Shown here: positions 22,001 through 31,604 of the stretch, in pieces | How the letters are laid out: the number at the start of each line of letters is the position of its first letter | Position numbering within the stretch: the first letter of the stretch is position 1 | Origin: Calvatia gigantea | Taxonomy: Eukaryota > Basidiomycota > Agaricomycetes > Agaricales > Lycoperdaceae | Assembly: GCA_025093985.1 (NCBI GenBank) | Contig: JACAAK010000009.1 | Coordinates: forward strand, 1,550,001-1,614,000 | Reading direction: 5' to 3' | DNA: 64,000 nt | The notes under the pieces: generated by a model | The model's database searches: none | Seen by the model: only the letters and a program-made list of their open reading frames with translations | What the model was told of the DNA's origin: nothing | Position numbers and translations under genes: made by a program

Positions 22001-23114
22001 GCAGGTCTTCCAGTTTGGTTAGATCTGGTTCATCTTCTTCTTCCCATAAGTCTTCTGTAGTGGCCATACTTTGTACTTGGTCTGAAATGTGGATGTTTTG
22101 GTGTGGGAACTGGTAGTCTGGTAGGTATTGAGTGAACTTGATTTCTCTGTTATCCCAATCTACTTCTGGATTGTGCTTGACTAGCCAATTGTGTCCTAGA
22201 AATACCTCTGCTTGGTCTTGTAGTTGTATGACTGAGGCTTTGATTCTTTCTTTGTATCCTTGGATTTCCATGTTGATGATAGCCAATTCCATTACTTTTC
22301 CCCCTTGGTTTGGTGTGCCATCTGTTATAGTGAGATAGAATTTATTCTAATTCTACCTGATATCTATCCACAGATGATATCAAAGGGAACTCCTTCTCGA
22401 AGGCTCAAAGAATAGACAAAGTAATACAACTACTTTGGATATTCTTAAGTCTTACAATCAGAGGTCAATCCTCAGAGTATAACTCCTTAATGTCTTATGC
22501 AGTACTTTTAATAGTTTAGAAGCAATGTCTTAAGAGCAGAGAATAAGAGTGTGTTTCAAGAGTTATAGATTGAGTCTCCACCTAACCAAGTAGAAACTGA
22601 TGGGGTCTACTGGTCAAGTTGAGGGGTTTATATACTACAACAGTGTACTATTGTATTGTACTGTATTGATATGTTACTTGTCTATATATGGTATTTAAAT
22701 ATGGTATGACTTCAAAGTGGTACGACTTTGAATTATGACATAAGCTGTGCTATTTATATGTATTAAGTTCTAGGTAAGTCTGGCTATGTTCTAGGTCTGT
22801 CTAGATACAAGCTAGTCTTAAAGGTGTTCTAGAACTTGTATTATCTAAGTAAATATGTGAGTTCATAACACCATCTATGTTTAGTACCAGAATTTGTTGT
22901 CCTAATTTCTAGGTGGGGATTCTTTCTTCATCAACCAGTTTTTTGCTGATACTGCTGGTGGTACATCCTGAGTCTATGATTGTATTCACTGTGATTTCTT
23001 TCCTTGCCATTTGTATTTTTCCTTTTAGGTTCAGTTTGTGCTTTTGTTTCTGAGGAATTGTGTAGAATTTGTCTGATATTCTAGATACAAGCTTCTTGAC
23101 TCTTGAGGTAGTGC
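19040..23114 (-). pseudogene. Gypsy B pol: protease to chromodomain, interrupted
   Basis: On the minus strand: protease (23110-22876 and 22322-22100, split by a solo LTR), RT (about 21870-21200), RNase H (about 20990-20730), integrase (about 20400-19740 with LSDQGPQFALEF and MDGQIEHINREVETY), the GPY/F-like module (about 19480-19330) and chromodomain (about 19240-19090, FLVHWKGYSSEEDMW). The RT catalytic box reads Tyr-Met-Asn-Asp instead of Tyr-Ile-Asp-Asp, so one catalytic Asp is lost. Stops are frequent and mostly sit at former Trp or Gln codons. Confidence 0.87.
22323..22870. repeat. Solo LTR (family T) with CCATC target duplication
   Basis: The 548 bp repeat begins TGTTATAGTGAG and ends TTCATAACA. 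CCATC flanks it at 22318-22322 and 22871-22875. It splits the protease of Gypsy B within the codons for LNIDGTPNQ-like sequence. It is AT-rich, with TATATATGG near 22681. It differs from the S family in sequence but shares the last bases TTCATAACA. There is no second copy in the window, so its orientation is unknown. Confidence 0.85.
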
Positions 23115-24269
23115 TTACTCAGAATCCTTGGAAAAATCCTTCTTCTCTCCTGTTTCAACTTCCTCTACTCCTCAAACTTGTATTTTCTTGGGTGCAGTGC
23201 AGGTTTTGGCTATGTGGCCAGTTTTTCCACAGTTGTAGCATGTCAACCCCTTGGGTTTCTTGCAATTCTTGGCAATGTGGCCAAAAATGCTGCAGTTGTA
23301 GCATTTCAGCTCTCCTTTGTCATTAAAGATGTGGCATCTGCTTCCTATCTCCATGAGTTCTCTCATTCCTCCATATGTGGTTCCAGTGCTAGTTTTCCTA
23401 TCTCTGTCATACTTGAATGCCTCATATCCTTGTCCAGCAGAGAGTATGGCTTCTGTCCATTCAGCGTAAGTATCTGGTCTGGTGATGGGCAGATATCCAG
23501 TAATTGTGTGGATGATATCCTGTCTAACATTTTTCTTGAGCAAAAACATAGTGTATTTGTTGTCAGTTTTTGCCTTGCTTTTTAGGACTTCAAATTTGAT
23601 CAAGTAGTCGGCAGTGTTTTTGTTACCCTGTTTGAATTTTTCAATTTGCCATTCAGCCTTGCTGTTTGAGATGTCATCTGAGAACGTTTTTCTAAATTCT
23701 TCTGAGAATTTCGCCTAGTCTACTGAATCCACAGAGTCTAAGATTGTTGGTACTTTCATAGTGGCATATGCTCCTGCTGTTCCTTCTTGCAGTCTGGCTA
23801 AGACTGCTATGACCTTGTTGTCTACTAAGACTATCTTGTTAAATTTCATGAAGAGCATCATAGCTCTCCACCAATTATCAAATTTGGTGTGGGTGCCATT
23901 GAAGAATCCAGGGTCTGGCACTAAACCCTTCCCATTGGGTGCTGCTGTGGGTACTACAGCATTGTTGGTCATGTCTGAGTCAGTGTCTGAGCTAGTGCTT
24001 GAGCTTGATTTGTCTGATTCTGATTCCTCCTGTTCTTGTATTGGGTTCTCCTGGCATGTTAACTCTTCTTCTACTAAGTCGAGTTCATTTAGAAGTTCTG
24101 ATAATACTTTTTCTTCTGCTGTTGGGTTTGCTCTGAGTTTATTGTGTATTTGTTCTGTTGGTTCTTCAGGTACTTCGGAGTTCCCTGTCTCTTCTTTGTC
24201 TGATGTTTCTAACTCGTCATCTGTAACTTTGAGGTTTGGTTTTCTGTATTTGTCTGGGTTTGTGCTCAT
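23115..24269 (-). pseudogene. Gypsy B gag
   Basis: 385 codons run from ATG (24269) to TAA (23115) in a single frame, with stops near 23715 (former Trp) and 23172. The N-terminal 110 residues are acidic and Ser/Glu-rich. The middle resembles a capsid domain (FNGTHTKFDNWWRAMMLFMKF, FRKTF, DYLIKFEVLKSKA). Two intact CCHC knuckles follow (CYNCSIFGHIAKNC and CYNCGKTGHIAKTC), then the KDFSKDSE tail. This is the most complete gag of its family here and the best reference for the gag remnants of A and C. Confidence 0.85.
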
Positions 24270-24329
24270 ATACTAGCTCCTGGGTTGCTGTTTGTTCAGG
24301 CCTGTTTCAGCCTACTCCTTGCAAGGTGA

Positions 24330-24347
24330 GGTGGGGACACTTAACCA
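24330..24347 (-). promoter_or_regulatory. Primer binding site of Gypsy B
   Basis: Two bases inside the 5' LTR the minus strand reads TGGTTAAGTGTCCCCACC. The TGG matches a tRNA CCA end. I cannot name the tRNA. Confidence 0.6.
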
Positions 24348-24349
24348 AA

Positions 24350-24654
24350 TGTTACAACCTTAGTCTGAGTAAACCTTAGGTTGCAACTTAGGCTAAGACT
24401 TGAGGATGAATGAGGGGAGGAGAATGAGGTGGTTAAGCATACTGAATACAGTGAATGTATGTATGCTTAAATACAGGAGGGCCACCCAGTTGAATGGATA
24501 GGGTAACTACATAAAACATCTGATAAGGATGGTGTGGTAGTTAGTGCAAGTCATACTTGGGGATTGCTCAACAGAAATAGGTGAGACAGGTACATAGGTA
24601 GATAGGAATATAGATGATAACAGAATATGTCTTGATCAGTAAAAATTCATAACA
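24350..24654 (-). repeat. 5' LTR of Gypsy B
   Basis: The 305 bp LTR has TGTTACAACC at its left end and TTCATAACA at its right. It differs from the other LTR at roughly 30 positions, nearly all G/A or C/T. Confidence 0.9.
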
Positions 24655-24813
24655 GCTTTCCATGGCTTCTGCAAGGCTATAGGACAAGCTATAGATGGAT
24701 ATGTGACTGTAGTGAGTGGTGGAGCTGTGGGGTGGTCCTCTAAGTATCAGGCTTTTGTGACTCTGTTCTTTACTGAGGCAGAGTATGTGGCTGCAGTTGA
24801 GGGTGGCAAGGAG

Positions 24814-25204
24814 TGTTGAAGGGAGCATGTAGGGGAATGTCTGGCAGTCCTAATGCCAAAGAAACAACATGACTTGATAGGGAGAATCTTGAGAAAAACA
24901 CATTTTATTGAACACCAGTCCTATAGACTGTTGTAAGAAGCTAAGTACAAAACAGAAAATTGTCCTACTCACCTGTGGACTGTTGTAAGAGGCTAAAGAG
25001 CCAGAAAGCATCCACAGGTGTTCTAACTAGGTCCAACCATCATGTGACCAAGTCACATGATCACAAAAGCATCCATTGTGGCTCTAAGTCCACATCTCTA
25101 TGTACAAGTCTATATCTCCTTGAACAACTCCACAAGTGTCCTACCAAACCTTGGAGCCCTGACTCAGGAGAGTCCATCTAGCACTGTCTGGAGCACTCCT
25201 GACA
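24814..25204 (-). repeat. Solo LTR of the Copia E/F family with AGGAG target duplication
   Basis: The 391 bp LTR has TGTTGAAGGGAGC at its left end and CACTCCTGACA at its right, the reverse of the Copia E LTR. AGGAG occurs at 24809-24813 and 25205-25209. It contains the CATGTGAC/GTCACATG inverted repeat near 25044-25066. It splits RNase H of Copia D. It is the longest of three related LTRs here (391, 339 and 240 bp), so the others carry deletions. Confidence 0.88.
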
Positions 25205-25709
25205 AGGAGATCATGTGGATGAGGAACATCCTGACAGAGTTTGGCTATCCCCCTTCTCTTGCTTCAACACTCCATATTGACAACAAGTCTGGGATCAGTG
25301 TAGCCAAGAACCCAGAGCACCATAGATGCATGAAGCACCTGGACTTGAGGTTCTACTGGCTCTGAGATGCAGTTGATGAAGGAATCATTTGAGCCACCAC
25401 CTTCCTTTTCCAGCAACTACTACCATCAACAGGGCAGTTACTGTAGTCTAGTCACAATCACATACACCTACCCCCAATTGTTGGATAGAACCTGCTTCTA
25501 GTTGCTAAACTACCCACTGGTATGAGCTGCAAGCCACCCAGCTCATTGTCCAATCCATGGGCCAATGACCCTAGGCCTGCTCCAGTCATCCCAGACCCCA
25601 TCTCACACATACCAAATGCCAGCTCCCAGCAGCCTCAGCCCCACTACCAAACCCATGCCTCTACCCAGGCATCATTTGGGGAGGGCATGTGCCAATGATA
25701 TACTGCTGT

Positions 25710-27017
25710 TGTAATGGCAAAGCCATTTTTATGCTTGAAAATTGCTAATCTAAGGCATACAAGCCTAATCTAACAATTACATCAAACCTTCCTGTAGTAG
25801 TATGACCTAATCTAAGAGCCCAACAGTATAATAAAAGAGTACTCAATCACTGTAGAACACTATGGCCATTGATGACAGATAGTAGCAGCTACGGAATGAC
25901 CACTGTGCTTAACTAAAAGCAATTCTAACAGTGTACTATATGACCAGTCATGATACTGGCTGGACCAGGCAGTAAAACTATTCCAATGCATCTATACAGA
26001 GCTATAGAACCCCTCCAGTGAGCCTAGACTCAAGAAATAAGTCCAATGCACTTAATCTAAAAGGATGATCAGTGTGTTCATGAGGAAATGCCACTGTTAT
26101 TAGATTAATGAACATCACTCAGCACTAATGATATATATGGACACATGCATATACAATCCACAGGGACATGTAGGAGAACAGTTCATACGACATCTGAAAT
26201 CTTAGATGTTCTACATATTTGGAGAAGAATGCAGACCCAGAGAACAGACTAAAATACAACCTGGAACAAATGGATATCCAGAATCTGCCTGTATTTCCAA
26301 TGTCTCACTAATCTAATGGGTTGCAGCTCTCTTGGTGCATGATCTAATCTACTAGTTTGTACCTTGCTTGATAATATATTCCTAGTTGTGTAATCATTAT
26401 CTTGTCATAATGAGCATCCAAATAATATATAAACTCTCTCTGAGGTATTGGATGTGGCAAAGAACCTACTAGCCATTGCCCAGCCTTTAGAGCATGGTGA
26501 AAAGTGATCTATTGTGCCTGAGCAAAGCAAAGTAATAAGTTCTTTTGAGATTAACTGGATTAAATGACTTGAGCTAAGGTTGAGACCTTTGTAATCTAAG
26601 AAGAAGACCTCAGGCTTACTTGCAAAGTGAGCTTAGATTAAGAGTGTATTGCATCACTGCACCCTGGTACTTGGAGTATCACAAGTGTAGGACAGTGTGC
26701 TTCTGGTTGTTGACTTAATAAGGGTGAATCTTAGGGAGTACCTGAGGTTCTGTGTCTTGTTAACTTCTTATATAAAGGACACAAGTTGCACTCTTTACAG
26801 TGTAACTTGACTTTACTCTTCTTAGTGAAGGTAGTTAGCTATTCTAGTGTTCTCTATGCATCGTTGTTTCATGTTATTTTGTGGAATTGTCCCTCATATT
26901 GTCAGATTACCTCCCCATGAACTTGTATTGTGCAGAAATCTTTAAATATCTATTCTGTCAGCTTAATCTAAGCAGCACATCCCTATCACACACTAGTTTT
27001 CCATTTCTGCCTCTTTA
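25710..27017 (+). repeat. 5' LTR of Gypsy G2
   Basis: The 1308 bp LTR begins TGTAATGGC and ends CTGCCTCTTTA. It aligns over its full length with 52675-53982, with scattered transitions. AATATATAAACTC near 26435 could be a TATA box. Confidence 0.88.
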
Positions 27018-27019
27018 TC

Positions 27020-27035
27020 TGGAGCCCACCATGAG
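27020..27035 (+). promoter_or_regulatory. Primer binding site of Gypsy G2
   Basis: TGGAGCCCACCATGAG starts two bases after the LTR. The opening TGG fits a tRNA CCA end. The tRNA is not identified. Confidence 0.55.
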
Positions 27036-27420
27036 GGGAGTTTCAGTGAGAGGGCCACTCTATTTCCATACCCTTTTACTGTTCTCAAAATGAGCTTTGG
27101 GCCTCTACCCAGAGCATATAAAAAGCAGATTGCTGCTTCACATCCTGTACCAGAACAGAACAGAATAAAACCCAAAGGTTGAGAGACTCAAAATTCCAGA
27201 AGAACAGAGCTGTTACTGAAGCTAGATAATCCAGAGCAGTTGCTTAGAAATGCCTGCTGTTCTCAATGCTCAGATACTCTTGGTGAAAGTTCAGCTTGCA
27301 AATGCACTTCACAAACAGTAAATCCTGCTGTTTCCATGGACCCTTCACCTAATCTAGCATGAAACTTGCCAATACCAGCACAACCACAGACCCAAACTAC
27401 CTCTTAAATAAACTTAAATC
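27036..27420 (+). other. Gypsy G2 leader, no convincing coding signal
   Basis: This is untranslated leader between primer site and gag. Short ORFs here lack conserved motifs, and the sequence is not repeated elsewhere in the window. Confidence 0.5.
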
Positions 27421-28661
27421 AGCCAAATGCTATGCCTACCCCTGCTATGCCAAATTCCATGGCTATGGAAGCCCTAGTATGGAATGGTCAGGGAGCTACA
27501 CTCTGAGACTTCCTATGGTGTCTCGAATGCCTATTCAATGTCTCTAGTATCACAGACATTGAAGATAAAGTAAAATGGGCTGTTAGCTATATAGAGCCTA
27601 GCATATGAGATGAATGGTTGAGTTTCCCAGAATATATAACTCCAGACTGGAATATTTTTAAAAATCATTTAAAGCAGGAGTATCCAGAGCTTGTAGTAGA
27701 AGAACAAAGTTCAGTTGCTAGATTATGAGCATTAGGATGAGAATACAAATACATTAGTATATTTGATGAAGAGTGCCTCTTAGCTTTTAAGAGGAAGTTT
27801 TCTTTACAAGCAGAAAAATGTCTAACAAATCCACCACTCATAATGAACTACAAACTGGTGGAAATGTTTGTTGGAAGTCTGGATAAACACTTCCAAGAGA
27901 ACTTGAATACTAGATTAAGTATCAATGGTCATGCTTGCACAGGAGGTGTGGCCCGAGGCGAAGATCCATACTATTGGACTGAAGTCATTGCTAAAGCAGT
28001 GGAGCTAGTCAGTGGAAAGACCATAGCTAAAGCGCTGAAATATGATAACAATCTGGAGACTATGTCTCAAGCTATACCACTGCAAGTAAAACGCAAGCCC
28101 ACTGAGCAGCAGTTGGACTTATGCAAAGAAATCACTAATCTAAAAGATACTCTGGCTATTAATCAGAAAAATATGCAGAGCTTTATGGACTTCATGAAAG
28201 CTACAATGCAGACAAAATTTACATGTCCTGCAAATCCTGTTAACTATAGCCAGGGACAGCCAAGGCAGAATAACAAGGCTGTGGCCAGAACAGGCAGAGG
28301 ATGCTACTATTGTTTCAATCCAAAGCATTGCTGGCTCACATGTCCAGAAAAAGACCAGGATGTGAAAGATGGAAAAATTAAAGTCAATGGAAATCAACTT
28401 AGATTTGTGGATGGCTCACCCATACCTAGAATTGAAGGGATGTCTATTAAGGCTATTGTAGAAAAGTACTTACCAAACATGTTATTGGTATGCCTAGGCA
28501 TACAACCTGAATTGCCTCAAGAAGAGGAAGTGCCTGATCTAGGTCCCTACCAATCTTATGGTCATGCACCTGAGATTTCCATCTACACAAACCAACTCAA
28601 AGATACTAGAGATAGTATAATTGAAGAGAGTAGGCAAGTGTTAGATAGACAAGAAATATAA
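27421..28661 (+). pseudogene. Gypsy G2 gag, unit 1
   Basis: The last 272 codons (27843-28661) are open. Upstream coding is readable from about 27550 (DKVKWAVSYIEPS, FPEYITPDWN, YKYISIFDEECLLAFKRKF) with three TGA codons, each in a context that would be Arg CGA before C-to-T. The domain order is a capsid-like helical region (NYKLVEMFVGSLDKHF, LNTRLSINGHACTGG), a charged linker, then one CCHC knuckle (CYYCFNPKHCWLTC). A further 115-residue tail includes IKVNGNQLRFVDGSPIP. The ORF ends TAA at 28661, and pol follows in another frame. Unit 2 holds a near-identical copy. Confidence 0.83.
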
Positions 28662-30553
28662 GCCAGTTGCATTGAAAGTTAGACCTGTACTGGGAGAACT
28701 ACTAGACAAATACAGAATAAAATGAGAGATAATTGGAGATCCCTTAGCTGAGCTGCCAGTCCTGCTGGTTAACCTGCCAACTTTCAAATCTAAAGGCAGG
28801 TATACTGAAGAATGGAGAGACAAGATAGAAGTGGCTCATAACAGGGACTTCTTGACTTACAAAGAGTGAAAGCTAATGTATTGGTTAATTGCAGAACACA
28901 ATAAAGCATTCACTTGGGATGATACTGAAAGGGGAAAATTTAAGGAGGAGTTTTTCCCTCCAATAGAGATCCCCACTATTGCTCATATACCATGGGTAGA
29001 AAGATATTTCAGGATTCCTCCAGCAATTTATAATGAAGTGTGTAGAATCATCAAGAGAAAAATAGATGCAGGGGTATATGAATCCTCGAATTCATCTTAT
29101 AGATTTAAATAGTTTTGTATGCTTAAGAAAAATGGAAAGAGTCTCAGGCTAGTATATAGTTTAGAGCCTTTAAACAGAGTGACAATCATGTACTCGGGTC
29201 TACCACCTACAACAGAAGAACTAGCTATGCACTTCTCAGGAAGGGCTTGTAGTGGTATATTGGATTTATATGTAGGGTATGATGAAAGGCAGTTGGCTGA
29301 GTCATCTAGAGATCTAATGACTTTCCAAATACCATTCAGAGCCCTTAGATTAATAACATTACCTATAGGGTAGACTAATTCAGTGCCTATCTTTTATGAC
29401 AATGTTACATATATATTGTCAGATAAAATTCTAGAACATACAGTTCCATATATTGATGATGTACCTATACAAGGACTGCCTATATACAGTAAGGGACAAA
29501 ACCGTTCCAATGTTTTGAACTTTTCAGAAGATCAGCTCATAACTCAAGGACTACTGTGGCTGTGCACTTCCTAATTTAATTGTAGATAGTCCAGTATCTT
29601 ATCTAATCATATGCAAAGTATGATTATGTAATCCTTTGTTTTGGGGGAGTTATTAATTAATTAATATTTTAAGTGCTTCAGAAACCAGATCTTTCTTAGG
29701 AACAGCTGTTAGATGTAGGAATCACATTCCAAACTTTGTGATAATTGCTGCACTGTTATATAATATGTACAAAATGCATATAGTGTTTGAATGGGGACCT
29801 GAACAACAGACAGCCTAAGATAATCTAAAGGAAGCAATTAAAATTTGCTTTCATACTAGAAATCTGAAGTTCCTAAGCACTCAGCCCATAGTCCTATTGG
29901 TTGACTCATCCTGGAGAGCAGTAAGATATTATCTCTATCAAAGAGATGAAGAAGATTCTAAGATAATCCATTATGTGAAGTTTAACTCTTTGCTTATAGA
30001 CGAATAACAACAGAGATATTTACAACCTAAGCAAGAACTATGTGGTCTAAGAATGGTTTTAGAAAAAAAGACTTATCTATTGACTGGTTGTCAGAATCTA
30101 ATAGTTGAGACAGATGCTAAGTATTTGTTTGGAATATTGAACAATTCTGGAAGACTGCCTAACACAACAATAAATCACTGGGTAGATTATATATGGACAA
30201 ACTTCCATTTTGAGCTCATACACAAGAATGGTAAGGCCTTTGGGCCTGACAGACTCTCAAGAAAACCTTGGTACACAAGGGACCCTATAGAATGTGCTTT
30301 TGATGATGGATCTGAGGACGACAGAGATGACTTTGTTCTATCTAAGGCTGACCTGGAAGATGAAAATCCATTAGATTTAGAAGATTTCTATGAAGAAATA
30401 GATAATCGAACAGGCTACATACAACAGGTAATGAGCCTGTCAGTAGCTTTCCAAAACAACTTAGATAGTGCTAAAGAATCTACCCAACAAGACATAAAGA
30501 CTAGACGCATGATAGCTAACCAGAAAAAATACCCTGAGTTGCTCTGTACTTTT
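28662..30553 (+). pseudogene. Gypsy G2 pol, unit 1 (truncated before integrase)
   Basis: It contains a protease/RT linker, RT (28876-29487, with FRIPPAIYNEVCRI, LDLYVGYDERQLAESSRDL and PYIDDVP) and RNase H (30053-30330, IVETDAKYLFGILNN and GPDRLSRKPW). Between RT and RNase H, 29488-29675 is unrelated to unit 2 and replaces about 260 bp that unit 2 has. Stops include TAG at 29110 (Trp in unit 2), one near 29372 and one near 30005. It ends at 30553, joined directly to a second copy of gag, so it has no integrase. Confidence 0.83.
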
Positions 30554-31604
30554 TAGAATGGTTGAGTTTCCCAGAATATATAACTCCAGACTGGAATAGT
30601 TTTAAAATCATTTAAAGCAGGAGTATCCAGAGCTTGTAGTAGAAGAACAAAGTTCAGTTGCTAGATTATGAGCATTAGGATGAGAATACAAATACATTAG
30701 TATATTTGATGAAGAGTGCCTCTTAGCTTTTAAGAGGAAGTTTTCTTTACAAGCAGAAAAATGTCTAACAAATCCACCACTCATAATGAACTACAAACTG
30801 GTGGAAATGTTTGTTGGAAGTCTGGATAAACACTTCCAAGAGAACTTGAATACTAGATTAAGTATCAATGGTCGTGCTTGCACAGGAGGTGTGGCCCGAG
30901 GCGAAGATCCATACAATTGGACTGAAGTCATTGCTAAAGCAGTGGAGCTAGTCAGTGGAAAGACCATAGCTAAAGCGCTGAAATATGATAACAATCTAGA
31001 GACTATGTCTCAAGCTATACCACTGCAAGTAAAACGCAAGCCCACTGAGCAGCAGTTGGACTTATGCAAAGAAATCACTAATCTAAAAGATACTCTGGCT
31101 ATTAATCAGAAAAATATGCAGAGCTTTATGGACTTCATGAAAGCTACAATGCAGACAAAATTTACATGTCCTGCAAATCCTGTTAACTATAGCCAGGGAC
31201 AGCCAAGGCAGAATAACAAGGCTGTGGCCAGAACAGGCAGAGGATGCTACTATTGTTTCAATCCAAAGCATTGCTGGCTCACATGTCCAGAAAAAGACCA
31301 GGATGTGAAAGATGGAAAAATTAAAGTCAATGGAAATCAACTTAGATTTGTGGATGGCTCACCCATACCTAGAATTGAAGGGATGTCTATTAAGGCTATT
31401 GTAGAAAAGTACTTACCAAACATGTTATTGGTATGCCTAGGCATACAACCTGAATTGCCTCAAGAAGAGGAAGTGCCTGATCTAGGTCCCTACCAATCTT
31501 ATGGTCATGCACCTGAGATTTCCATCTACACAAACCAACTCAAAGATACTAGAGATAGTATAATTGAAGAGAGTAGGCAAGTGTTAGATAGACAAGAAAT
31601 ATAA
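30554..31604 (+). pseudogene. Gypsy G2 gag, unit 2
   Basis: The open part (30786-31604) is a 272-codon ORF with two amino-acid differences from unit 1 (His/Arg and Tyr/Asn near residues 36 and 49). It has the same CCHC knuckle. The upstream part has the same Arg-to-stop TGA codons as unit 1, plus a one-base loss near 30600. Shared stops show these mutations predate the duplication. Confidence 0.83.

Larger units (their letters stand above)
17719..24654 (-). mobile_element. Gypsy B: complete chromovirus with both LTRs
   Basis: This is a full-length element of 6936 bp on the minus strand. It has a 5' LTR (24350-24654), primer site, gag, pol, chromodomain, ORF3, polypurine tract and 3' LTR (17719-18024). 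Its target site is GCTTC (17714-17718) and GCTTT (24655-24659), one transition apart, inside Copia D RNase H. A solo LTR interrupts it at 22323-22870. The two LTRs differ at roughly 30 sites, almost all transitions, so the element is old. Every ORF except ORF3 parts is broken. Confidence 0.93.
17283..25389 (+). pseudogene. Copia D RT/RNase H fragment, split by Gypsy B and a solo LTR
   Basis: Three collinear pieces are readable. 17283-17718 is the RT C-terminus (QAQYVRELLEQF, then VPYLSAIGSLQYLATMTCPD), ending at the YSDAS of RNase H. 24655-24813 continues FHGFCKAIGQAIDGYVTVVSGG and the AEYVAA block. 25205-25389 carries IDNKSGISVAKNPEHHRCMKHLDL. Gypsy B (17719-24654) lies between the first two and a solo LTR (24814-25204) between the last two. 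The part before 17283 is lost or elsewhere, and LINE L3 begins at 25390. Frames carry a few stops and small shifts. Confidence 0.82.
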
